Shown: one piece after another, positions 36,969 through 46,470 of the stretch
Layout: the number at the start of each line of letters is the position of its first letter
Position numbering within the stretch: the stretch's first letter is position 1
From: Cristatella mucedo
Lineage: Eukaryota > Bryozoa > Phylactolaemata > Cristatellidae
NCBI GenBank assembly: GCA_009760855.2
Contig: WPIO01000172.1
Coordinates: forward strand, 567,001 to 631,000
DNA length: 64,000 nucleotides
Direction of reading: 5' to 3'
Program-made: the position numbers and the translations under genes
Notes under the pieces: model-generated
Told to the model about the DNA's origin: nothing
Database searches by the model: none
The model's input: the letters and a program-made list of their open reading frames with translations, nothing else

Positions 36969-37397
36969 GTGGTCATACGTTCCTATAATCATTTCTTTAT
37001 TTCCTTTCCAATTTATTCCTAATTTTCTTTGCTGGTGCAAGGATTTTGTAAGTAGGGTATATCAGTTAAAAACATTACTCGTAGCAAAAGGTGTAAGGGA
37101 TGCATGATTAGTATTCTCCAGCATTCTCAAGAGCCATGTGGCATGCCATCACTCAAGCCCTGCTGTGAGACTTAGTCTAACGTAATCCTTATCGGGTCTG
37201 CTGTCAGCCCAGCGAGGGCCTGAACGTCTGCCATTAGAACTTAAGTTCTAATTAACTTAAGTTCAATGGGTGTTAAGCTCCTAATAATAGGGAACTGAAT
37301 CACGCATGACACCGTATATCCTCTGCGGGATTCAAACCCACGATCTTGGTCGTGATAAGCACCTTACAACAAGGGCCATGATCACGAGCCTAACTGC
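36969..37397 (-). mobile_element. SINE-like family D, copy 1
   Basis: On the minus strand a tRNA-like head (37,397-37,325: aaggtgcttatcacgacc, then gggtttgaatcccg as box-B-like core) leads into a ~350-bp body. The body recurs at 37,520-37,835 and 38,384-38,435. Shared body markers are gcccagcgagggcc, cataatcatttcttt-type and caccgtatatcct. Copy 1 contains a perfect 20-bp palindrome at 37,233-37,252. The body is unrelated to LINE-A or LINE-B. Confidence 0.65.
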
Positions 37398-37429
37398 CGA
37401 TTTTTGCACCAACTATAACCATTTTATAG

Positions 37430-37505
37430 CACACGCAGGTAGACCATCAAGTAGTGCATTGTAGAATTACAGTCAAGACGGGATTTTGCAAATGCTTGGA
37501 AATTT
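37430..37505 (-). mobile_element. LINE-A coding remnant
   Basis: The stretch ggtagaccatcaagtagtgc, then gtcaagacgggattttgcaaatgc, matches the reverse complement of the [15 protein letters not shown] segment. It is bounded by D1 and D2. Confidence 0.65.
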
Positions 37506-37838
37506 TTTTAGGAAAAACTATTAGGTGTGTTCACACGTATCTATAATCATTTCTTTGTTTCCTTTCCAAAGTATTCCTTATTTCGTTTGCTAGTGCAAGG
37601 ATTTGTTAAGTAAGGTATATCAATTGGAAATCTCACTCGTAGCATGATGTGTAAGGACTGCATGATAACTATTTTCCGGCATTCTCTAAAGCCATTTGGC
37701 ATGCTATCACTCAAGCTCTGCTGTGAGATTTATTCTAACTTTATACTTATTGGGTCTACTGTTAGCCCAGCGAGGGCCAGAAAGTCTGCAACCGGAACTC
37801 CAGATCAATGGGTAATAAGCTCTTATAGGGAATAGGGA

Positions 37839-37940
37839 TATATATGATAGAGAATATAATATGCAATATATAAAATAGTGAGTAGGGAACTACAGAAAAA
37901 TACTATAATATAATCTATAGAATAAAATATAATATATGTA

Positions 37941-37973
<33 letters not shown>

Positions 37974-38383
37974 TATATATATATATAATATAATATAGAA
38001 TGTAATGTAATGTATCTCCGTCGGTAACTCCACAAAGTCATAAAGATCATGTGGGTGTTACGCAGGAGAGTTTTGTATAGCTCACTCACAGCCTAAGCGG
38101 CTTTCGGTACGCATTCGGTAGCCAACAGACTTCGTCTCACGCAACAAAGAGAAAGTGGGAAGCATAGCAGAGTTAGGAGAGCAGTTGAGGTAGTGAGTAG
38201 CATAGAAGTAGCAGTTCAGGACCGCTGAAAAAAATGTGCCATAGTCGGCAGTTGCAGAGTAGATGTCGTTGCGTAAGAATTGTGCAAGCGAGTTCCACAG
38301 TCTAGGACCTGCAGAGCTAAAGCTTCTGTCGCCAACTGTCTTTAAGCGTAGGAATGGGACAGTTAAAAAAATATATATATCTA
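37839..38383 (-). mobile_element. LINE-B insertion with 14-bp target duplication
   Basis: A LINE-B 3' fragment (about 38,005-38,370) lies in reverse orientation. Its 3' side is extended by an AT-rich, tail-derived stretch (37,839-38,005). The sequence atagggaataggga flanks the insertion on both sides (37,825-37,838 and 38,384-38,397). The host sequence is SINE-like D2, so this LINE-B is younger than D2. Confidence 0.82.
37926..37998. repeat. (TA)n-rich low-complexity tract
   Basis: TATATA runs with few interruptions, located between the LINE-B 3' terminus and the left target duplication. The tract probably expanded from the LINE-B tail. Confidence 0.93.
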
Positions 38384-38529
38384 ATAGGGAATAGGGAACT
38401 GAATCACGAATAACACCGTATATCCTGTCTTACCCTAGCTCAGGGCCATGGCGAGCTGGGGCACAGCCGAAGTGTGGCAGGGCTTGGCCGGAAATAGCCT
38501 CTAACCCCAGGATCTCAGCTACAGAATTG

Positions 38530-38640
38530 CAGGAGGGCTGGTAGGGATCGCAGCAAAGGTACAACTGAGCGTCATCTGCACAGAAGTGAAAGCCTAGATT
38601 GTGCTGAGCGATCGCGTCGGTAAAAGAGAGAGAATGCTAC
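38530..38640 (-). mobile_element. LINE-A fragment around YADD
   Basis: The stretch aggtacaactgagcgtcatctgcacagaagtg matches the reverse complement of the [11 protein letters not shown] segment; the Tyr codon position is changed. The fragment ends at the gagagag run near 38,630. Confidence 0.8.
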
Positions 38641-38827
38641 TGAATGCTACTGTTGAACGTTCTTCTCGAGCTCCACTGACCTCACCTAAACTCACCTCCT
38701 CGGACCTCACTGAGCCTTTTCGACAATTAGCTGCAATGCTTTAGATTGTATCTCAGTGCAAGGGTACACAGCCTCAAAGTCGATGGACCTTAACCCTTGG
38801 TAGTACCGGGTACCGAACTACCTGCTG

Positions 38828-39220
38828 TTGTTTGATTCGCACAGCAGAGAGCCAGCCGAGGACCTACACCAACAGTTTATTACGAAGCACGGAGGCGAAG
38901 TGTGCACGTCTCTATTTGGCCCCTTCTCCCACTCGACTGCCATCTCCTCCACTGCTCCAGTCCCCTGGTGGACTCCGATGATTCATCGAAGAGGTCCACC
39001 AGAGGGTTACCGGCCTGTGTCCATGCCACATCACAGGCGGACCACAGCTGTGCACCCCCCTCTCGGTGAGGCTTCTAACAGCTGTTCACCAGCTACTTAT
39101 CAGAGGAGCCTGCATACAATCGAACTACACCGGATACTCGTGGATTCCATACTTCCCACTTTTCTTAAGCTTCGAAAGCATATTTCAATGGCAAGAACTT
39201 TTGACATAAACATTTTCTAA
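38828..39220 (+). CDS. 130-codon open frame overlapping repeat E
   Basis: The frame opens with a non-ATG codon and would be His/Pro/Ser-rich, with no recognised domain. Its middle part (38,870-39,085) is repeat E. The motif RRTTAVHPP of this frame has a counterpart KTTAVHQP at 23,040-23,065, so the shared part once coded in this frame. A broken mobile-element protein is more likely than a host gene. Confidence 0.25.
   Translation: MFDSHSREPAEDLHQQFITKHGGEVCTSLFGPFSHSTAISSTAPVPWWTPMIHRRGPPEGYRPVSMPHHRRTTAVHPPLGEASNSCSPATYQRSLHTIELHRILVDSILPTFLKLRKHISMARTFDINIF
38870..39085 (+). repeat. Repeat E, copy 2
   Basis: Paralogous to 22,890-23,115. The best block is taccggcctgtgtccatg with the following acaggcggaccacagctgtgcacc. 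Copy 2 is the longer. Confidence 0.55.
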
Positions 39221-39357
39221 CGAGTAGGCAGAACACTGGTAGAGCCGGTGTGTTACGTATGCGAGCCGATACTAATGGGCTAACTGCACTGGAACCCATA
39301 TTGTGGATCTGGAAGTTAGATTTATTCTCGAGAGGGAGGTAGGTAAGCTCAGACATT

Positions 39358-39363
<6 letters not shown>

Positions 39364-39428
<65 letters not shown>
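39364..39428. repeat. (CA)n microsatellite
   Basis: A pure AC run of about 65 bp. Confidence 0.98.
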
Positions 39429-39431
<3 letters not shown>

Positions 39432-40094
39432 CGCACAGATACACACACAAACACTATGGTGTGGTAGCTAAGCCCTCCGAATAGATCTGACGAGAAGCCA
39501 AGGCTGACATCTGTGGCAGAGTACTATAGGGCAGAGGCCGAGAATCTTGAATAAATAAATACATGAAAAGGTAAAAAAATAAATGAGGAGTTGCAGTAAT
39601 CTATTTTCGATATAAATCATGCTTGACCCATGTTGGCTGTTATACATTCATCTTAGTGTGTTCCGGTTTTCGATTTCTCATCAAGTGATAGTATGCCAAC
39701 CGGACTGTGAAGTCGTGTGCTGAACTTATTATTAGTCTCTTTGGAGCATTCTGCCTATATAGCAGGCAGAATTTACAAGAACACTGATAGATAAAACAAT
39801 ATTTATATTAGGATATTCCAGTTTTCCGAGATCAACTGTGATCTGGAAGGTCTAAGCCCAATTTTTTTCCGACTGACCTCAGGGGCTCCGATATACAGCT
39901 TGCAGCAGCTGCCGTGCAATTGCAACGACGGGACAGCTGAGTTTAGGAACAGCATGCTGTAGCGTTTTCTCACGAACTTGAGGAGAGTTGTTATCCCAAT
40001 AAACATGGCCGAACCTCTTTCAACACTTAGGAGACAGGAAGCTCTCAAAAATGGCTTCGAAACAAAGAATTACAAACCTGTTTTCCGAGCATCA
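39429..40094. other. Unassigned sequence
   Basis: No recognised feature. A minus-strand frame (40,048-39,803, 81 codons) has no domain. Confidence 0.4.
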
Positions 40095-42108
40095 TAATAA
40101 TAATAATAATTCACTTGATAAAGCGCCCTCAGAGAACTTAATCTCTCTCTATGCGCTTTAAATTTGCTGTAAAGTGAAATGCAATTGAATGGTAAGTCAA
40201 ATCATGCTTGAAAAAACAAACGAAATGAGTAATATGGTGAGGGATGACATGCACAGGGTCAGCATGCAAATGTGGTTAGTGGCAGCATGCACAGTGTCAG
40301 CACGCATAAGCACATCAAGGACGAATCACAGGGACCCACTAAATGCTGTCCTAAATACATGTGTTTTTAGGTTCCTTTTAAATGTGGTCAGGTCAGAGGA
40401 TGTTCTGACGTCGGTCGGGAGGGAGTTCCAGGCTTTGGGAGCATACGAACAAAACTTAATGCACGGTCTCCAAAGGATTTCAGGTTTATATGAGGTATTT
40501 CTAGACTGTTGGATTCCGAAAAGCAGGTGGTACGGTGCTTGGCCTGATGGGGTAGTATATCTGACAGATAGGCTGGAGCCATAGAATGACGGGACCCAAA
40601 AGTGTGCGACAAAACCTTGAAGTCAATCCGTTGCTTGACTGGTAGCCAGTGCAGGTCGGCGAGAAGTGGAGTAATGTGGCAACTGCGACGCTCACGGCAG
40701 ACAAGTCTAGCTGCAGAGTTTTGCACCAGCTGCAATCGCCTGATCGTGCATGCTGGTAGGTCAGTAAGCAGTGAGTTGCAGAAGTCAAGACGGGATGTCA
40801 CGAATGCATGGACCAAGTTGAACGTAGAATCTTTATCCAAACAAGCCCGAATTTTAGCAATGTTATGAAGCTGCAAATAGGCAGATTTGACTGTGGAGCT
40901 GATATGGTCGTCTAACAAGAGGTCGCTATGGAATATGACACCTAGATTTCGAGCTGATTCAACTGGAGATATGCTGGCAGAGCCAATTTTGACAGTCAGT
41001 CTTTCCCATCTCTGGATCACAATCTGTTTTCCCATAACTAGTAAGTTAGTTTTATCATTATTAAGTTTTAGAAAATTTGCGGCCATCCATGTTCCGGATG
41101 ACATCAATGCATGCAGCTAGTGAGTTTAGAGAATTTGAGGTGCTCTAAGGCTGGGAGGGATCAAAGCAAAGGTACAACTGAGTGTCATCCGCATAGAAGT
41201 AAAAGCCTAGATTGTACTTGGCTATCACATCACCAATAGGGAGAGTATAAGCAGTGAAAAGAACCGGACCTAGCTCGGAGCCCTGAGGTTCTCCCTATTT
41301 CAGAGGTACTTCAGATGATCTTTGTCCATTCACGTCAATACTCTGGAGTCTCCCACTGAGATAGGACCTGAACCACTGCAGAGCAGTGCCAGTGATGATC
41401 AGGCCAGATGAGAGGCGCTCTAGAAGAACTTTGTGATCGATGGTATCAAAAGCTGCCGAAAGATCAAGCAAAACAAGCAGAGACACTCTACCCATGCCTG
41501 CATTCCTAAGTAGGTCGTTGTATAACCGAAGCAATGCTGACTCTGTGGAATTATTAGCTCTAAAGCCAGACTGGAACTTACTAGCAAGGTGTGAGGTTTC
41601 GATATACGAGTTCAGCTGGTCCGCCACGACCCGTTCGAGTGTCTTTGATAGGAATGCTAGAAGGGAAACTGGGCGGTAGTTGCTCAAGTTCTCTTGGTCA
41701 AGTGTAGTTTTCTTGAGAAGTAGCCTGACTACAGCTTTTTTGAAAGGTGCTGGACATGACCCGAGGGTAGTGACAATAATTATGTTAGTTATGCATGGCA
41801 GCAAAAGATCAATGCAACGTAGGAGCAGGACAGTGGGAATAGGGTCCAGAGGACTTGTTGTCTTCTTTGATTGAGATACGAACTTTAGGACTAGATCACT
41901 AGTGACCTGCTTAAATGCAGACATTGAGGTGCAGCCAGGAACCGAGGAACAGCATTCCAGTGGGGAGGTTGTCATCGCAGGGATGGATTCCCTGATCTTG
42001 TCTATCTTCTGCACAAAGAATCGAGAGAAGCGATCGGCTAGATCATCATTAGAACCATCAGGCAAGGAGCTAATCTGGGAACGGTTAAGAAGATGGTTTA
42101 TTGTCGAT
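40095..42108 (-). mobile_element. LINE-A, best and longest copy (RT region to 3' tail)
   Basis: This is the reference copy of a CR1/L2-type non-LTR retrotransposon, which moves by target-primed reverse transcription in the nucleus. From 5' to 3' on the minus strand it has: a pre-RT linker (RFSRFFVQKIDKIRESI, near 42,040-41,990), RT fingers (NYRPVSLLAFLSKTLE, near 41,700; QSGFRANNSTESALL, near 41,560), motif A (DLSAAFDTIDH, 41,433-41,470), the PQG block (41,270-41,290) and catalytic YADD (41,184-41,195). The C-terminal block [15 protein letters not shown] (40,660-40,610), the 3' UTR and the stem-loop at 40,119-40,160 then precede (ATT)n. Open frames are 42,065-41,295 and 41,107-40,388. The breaks are one nonsense codon after SSEVPLK, one shortly after YADD and a frameshift near 41,100. 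The 5' part with endonuclease is absent. Confidence 0.95.
40119..40160 (-). promoter_or_regulatory. LINE-A 3'-terminal stem-loop
   Basis: The outer arms taaagcgc and gcgcttta are perfectly complementary. An inner agaga/tctct pair can extend the stem. It is retained in nearly every LINE-A 3' end and, with the same core, in SINE-S. In related LINEs a 3' structure of this kind is the recognition site of the reverse transcriptase; that role is inferred here. Confidence 0.75.
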
Positions 42109-42604
42109 ATTTTTTTCCTTAATTATAACATGCAGTGGATGTATCGGCGGCATTTTTTTGCTGGGGCTTTCCGCTCTTGCCACTTCGTTCGTGAGCAGCC
42201 CGGAATTCGCGTTTTCTAAGAATCATTTTCCCCCACATGTTGGTGCACAGTTTTCCTTGAATCGTGGTCACGGGGCAATTCTTATCAGACTGGTATAAAG
42301 AATCGATTCTGCTAGGAGAGAATTAACTATCCAGTAAGTTTAAGCTACTCCGATGTAAGTTAATGCTGCTTTGATGTCATATCGTTTGCCTGGATGTCAG
42401 TATCCTGTACGTCCGTATCCTGTACTGCTCTTTTATGAATGTTGGCTAAGCATATAATGTCTTCCGGTAGAACCACTGCTGACGGTTTTCACTTGCGATC
42501 TGAACCACGACCCTAGTATTCTTATGAAAACGAAGTAAAATCAAATCGCACGGATCTTCGTGCCCTTAGGTCAATCGGTCGAAGCCATTCTGTCCTTTGT
42601 AGTA
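42109..42604. other. Unassigned spacer
   Basis: No recognised repeat or exon. A short internal repetition (tatcctgta, twice near 42,405-42,425) is seen. Confidence 0.4.
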
Positions 42605-42849
42605 TTAATCGTTTTTATAGCGCCCAAGCCGCTTAGGCTGTGAGTGAGCTATACAAAACTCTCCTGCGTAACACCCACATGGTCTTTATGACTTTGTGGA
42701 GTTACTGACGGAGATACATTACATTACATTACAAGAGAACCTAATCTCTATTCAGGAGCTTTACATATGCCATGCCGCTTGACTCCACGACCTCGGCCAG
42801 ACCTTTGTCGGGGCAAGCACCTTAACGACTAGGTCAAACCAGCTCAGCA
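42605..42849 (-). mobile_element. SINE-S copy split by a LINE-B 3' end
   Basis: The 3' end of the SINE (taatcgtttttatagcgccc) is at the left. After a 103-bp insertion the SINE resumes with agagaacctaatctctattcagg, the tRNA-like part (cgacctcggccagacc) and the head (gactaggtcaaaccagctc). Confidence 0.85.
42629..42731 (+). mobile_element. LINE-B 3'-end insertion in SINE-S
   Basis: The last ~103 bp of LINE-B (cgcttaggctgtgagtgag ... ctgacggagatacattacatt), including three ACATT tail units. The tetranucleotide caag is found on both sides (42,625-42,628 and 42,732-42,735) as a possible short target duplication. Confidence 0.85.
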
Positions 42850-43097
42850 CTTTCTTTGTCCGAGTAATATCAGTTGGTGCTTCCACTACTTCTAGCTGCC
42901 AAAATCAATGGATAATTCCCAATAAGGTTAATGATATCCGAAATATTTCTTGAATTTTAGCTCCTCACCTCCTCGTTATTGATAACACAGTGGCTCTAAT
43001 ATTTCATTTCTTCCTTCCAACCGAACGCTAGTTATATGCTTTAGAGCTAAAATATCTGCGGCTCCTTCGTCGGTAACATCATGCCGATACTCATTAT
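42850..43097. other. Unassigned spacer
   Basis: No recognised feature. Confidence 0.4.
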
Positions 43098-43246
43098 GTT
43101 AAGCTGGTTTTGTCCAGCGGTAAGGTGCTCGCTCCGACCAAGGTCTGGCTAAGGTCGTGGGCTCGAGCCCCCGTAGCACATGTGAAGCACCTGAATAGAT
43201 ATTAAGTTCTCTTGGGGCGCTATACAAGCGAATTATATAATTATTT
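43098..43246 (+). mobile_element. SINE-S copy
   Basis: The head agctggttttgtccagcggtaaggtgctc carries the box-A-like motif and ggtcgtgggctcgagcccc the box-B-like motif. The linker cacatgtgaagcacctgaatagat and the LINE-A-like stem-loop end (taagttctcttggggcgctatac) follow, with an AT-rich tail. Confidence 0.88.
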
Positions 43247-43496
43247 CTATCATTATCGTACATATCAGTTTATGATGTCGTGTAATGTATCTCCGTCTGT
43301 ATCTCCACAAAGCAATAAAGACTATGTGGGTGTTAAGCAGGAGAGTTTTGTATAGCTTTCTCACAGCCTAAGCGGCTTTCACGAATTCGGTAGCCAACAG
43401 ACTTCGTCTCAAGCAACAAAGAGAAAGTGGGAAGCATAGCACAGTCAGGAGAGCATTAAAGGTAGCGAATAGCATGAAAGTAGCTGCTCCGAACCG

Positions 43497-43556
43497 CTAT
43501 ATATATAGCTCATAGCTCACTCACAGCCTAAGCGGCTTTCACGGATTCGGTGGCCT
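43497..43556 (-). repeat. Local templated duplication in LINE-B 3' UTR
   Basis: The block agctcactcacagcctaagc, with following ggctttcacggattcggtgg, repeats the normal LINE-B sequence at 43,353-43,396. It replaces the segment found at this place in other copies. A short TATATATA run marks the junction. Confidence 0.8.
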
Positions 43557-43777
43557 TTTCGTTCCGTGAGAATTGTGGAAGCGAGTTCAACAATCTAGAA
43601 TCTGCAGAACTAAAGCATCTGTCGCCAGTGGTCTTCCAGCGGAGGACTTGTATTGCTAATTAATTGTCCACATAGGACCTGGGGTCGTTAAGAGGCTGAA
43701 CTGGTGCAGCAGTTCAGCTAGATAGGAAGGAGCCAAGCCGTGGCGGGCCTTGCAGGTAAGCATAAGAACTTTGCTCT

Positions 43778-44253
43778 AATAATAATAATAATATTGCACT
43801 TGATAAAGCGCCCTCAGAGAACTTAATCTCTTTCTAGGCGCTTTACATTTGCTGCAAAGTGATACGCAATAGAATAGTAAGTAAAATCATGCTTGAAAAA
43901 CAAACAAAATGAATAACATGGTTAGGGGTTACATGCACTGGGTCAGCATGCAAATGTGGTTAGTGGCAGCATGAACAGTGTCAGCACGCATAAGCACATC
44001 GAGGACGAATCACAAGGACCCACTAAATGCTGTCCTAAATAGGTATGTTTTTAAGTTTCTTTTAAATGTGGTCAGGTCAGGGGATGTTCTGATGCAGGTC
44101 GGGAGGGAGTTCCAGGCTGTGGGAGCATACGAGCTAAATGCATGGTCTCCAAAGGATTTAAGGTTTGTACGAGGTATTTCTAGACCGTTGGATTCCGAAA
44201 AGCGAGTGGTACGATGCTTTGCCTGATGGGGTAGTATATCTGAAAGATAGGCT
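43778..44253 (-). mobile_element. LINE-A insertion nested in LINE-B
   Basis: A 476-bp 5'-truncated copy begins with (AAT)n tail and stem-loop, and ends within the AYLSDI-coding segment (tatctgaaagataggc). LINE-B resumes at once. The motif tgctct is found on both sides (43,772-43,777 and 44,253-44,258), giving a short target duplication. In uninterrupted LINE-B copies (27,085) the site reads tttgctctgtatcc. Confidence 0.93.
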
Positions 44254-46470
44254 GCTCTGTACCCATTGCTCAAACGCCATCAATCCTAGCTCTTTTAGCA
44301 AAAGAGATGCGGGCTCAAACATCTGGGTCTTGAAGACTAGCCTTACAGCCATATTCATAGTCAGCTACATTGGCCTATTTGCTTTGTTTGGTAGTCCAGC
44401 AGAAAAGGAATTACATAAGTTAAGCCGAGACAGAACTAAGGAGTTAATTCAAATGTCTGCAAGCCACTTTGGAAGACAGCTCCTAATGATGCATAGGGAT
44501 CGGGCGGGATGGCTAGCTGTAGACTCTCTGATTGAAGCTTTTAAACTTAAGGCAGCTGTCGAAAATGACACCAAAATCTCGAGCACGTGGCGACGGTCGC
44601 TCAACATTATTACCCATTAAAACGACCCTCTTAAACCAGACACACGCTTAGGGCGTGTACTATCAGCAGCAGATCGGTTCTATTGTTATTTAGTTTCAGC
44701 AAGTTTTCTGAAGTCCAGGATCGAATGTCGGTAAGGCTAGCATTCAGGCTCTCAGTTGCAGCAGCAGATTCCGACGGTTTAAATGAAAAATGCAGCTGAG
44801 TACCGTTATCATTAAAGTGATATCCTATTCCATGAGCCTTAATCACTTTTTTCCAGAGGCTGATTATAAATGGAGAACAACAAGGGACCGAGTACGGACC
44901 CCGTGGAACTCCACAGGTGACCCGCCAGGCATATTAGAAATTACCCCCACACGACAAAGATTGAGTGCAGTCACACAAGTACGATTTAAACCACGCCAGT
45001 CTTTCCTCGGCCAGACCGATCGTTGTTCTCAATAGTTCAAGTAGAACGTCGTGATCAATTGCATCGAAGGCAACTGAAAGAATTAGCAGAGCTAGGGCAG
45101 TGACATTCCCGTCGTCGTTGCTGTGGAGAATGTCATGGCTACCACGGAGGAGAGCAGTTTCAGTAAAGTGCTGCTTCCTGAAGCCTGATTGAAACGTGTC
45201 TGACATATCATTCTTTAGAATATGATCAACCAGCTGCTTAGCAACAAGTTTTTCAAGAATCTTAGACGATAAAGGAAAAAGAGAAATTGGGCGAGATTTT
45301 GCAAGGGCCTCTGCATCTAATCCGAACTTTTTAAATTTGGGTCTAACGATTGCCGATTTAAAAAACTTGGGTACCACCCTTTTTTCCAAAGAAGTATTAA
45401 GAATCTTGGTTATGGCAGGGCTAAGCTAGTGTGCCAGTGAAGACCACAGTAATTATAGTATAGGTCTTCATGACACCAGCTCTTTCTGTTCTACCTTATT
45501 AAGGTAGCCACGTCGCTTGCAGAAACTTCTGAAAACCTTTTAAGAAAGGTCACAGGCTGTGATTCTGCAATTGCTTTAGTCGGAGGGGCTTTATCGACTC
45601 ACGAATATGACCATTTTGTTTAATTAAGAAGCCTGAAACTTTTTAGCTGGGTCCCTTGTATCTTGGGAGTCAGACCTCCCAGCATTAGACAAAAATGGTT
45701 TACTATCTTATAAATCTGTATAGGGTCCGACTGTCAGGAATTCAGCTTTCAAGTGAAACAAGAAGCCCTGGCAGTTTTAAGCAGTCAGGTATAAAATCGA
45801 AGGAAGTCTTTGAAATTGAAAAAATCTACATCAGACCCAGGTTTCTCAAAACGACGTTCTCGCTTGTGTTTAATCCAGTGCATCTTTAGCAGTTTTTATG
45901 ACTTGAAATGAGTCTCAGCGACTCTGATAGAATGAGCGGGAGCATGCTTGTCAACAATAATCCTTGAGTGTCATGTTCATTGCATCAGTTATGGTATCAA
46001 AGCTACTGGTCGAGTCGGAAAGCAGTACAAGAAGACCTGCAGCACAAACAGATTTCAAAAACTTGCCTATGTCAGTGCTTTTTAAGTTGTGTCGTTTGAC
46101 AAGTTCGACATTACCCTGTACGTACAACAGAGCAGGAACAGTAAACGAGACCGAACAATTATCTGAGAGGGTCAGTGGGCACACCACTATTTCAGTGGGG
46201 AGGACATACTTGGTGATCACAAGATCTAGAATATGGCCACCGACGTCGGTGGTATGATTAATATGTTGGGCCAAACCAAAATTCTCAAGACAGTCAAGAA
46301 ATGAGCGGACCTGGCAGTTGCCAAAGTAGCCAATGTGAGTATTGAAGTATACAGCAATCAGTAACGGCCTGTCACACAAATGTTTACGGTACTCTGAAAA
46401 CTCCTCTAAAAACCAGTTTAGACAGTCGGAGGTTTTAACCACCAGATCAGTTGAATTCATGCTTACATTG

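Larger units (their letters stand above)
37520..38435 (-). mobile_element. SINE-like family D, copy 2, split by LINE-B
   Basis: It matches copy 1 from actattaggtgtg (37,520) to the aagctct region (37,820). After an inserted LINE-B it resumes at 38,384 with gggaactgaatcacg and caccgtatatcctg. The tRNA-like head is missing or replaced after 38,435. Confidence 0.68.
43270..46470 (-). mobile_element. LINE-B, longest copy, with nested LINE-A
   Basis: LINE-B is a second CR1/L2-type family. From 5' to 3' on the minus strand: the C-terminal part of an AP-like endonuclease (open frame 46,460-45,951; blocks FLDCLENFGLAQHINHTTDV and GGHILDLVIT), then RT (45,389-44,934; KSRPISLFPLSSKILEKL, QSGFRKQHFTETALL, LSVAFDAIDHDVLLE), and a YADD region altered to FNDNGTQ (near 44,810). 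The C-terminal block lies close to 44,500-44,260, then a nested LINE-A, then the LINE-B 3' UTR to the terminus at about 43,270 (gtgtaatgtatctccgtc). In the endonuclease the usual GDFN.H is VYFNTH and the terminal SDH is SDN, so both catalytic sites are lost. The copy is inactive. Confidence 0.9.
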
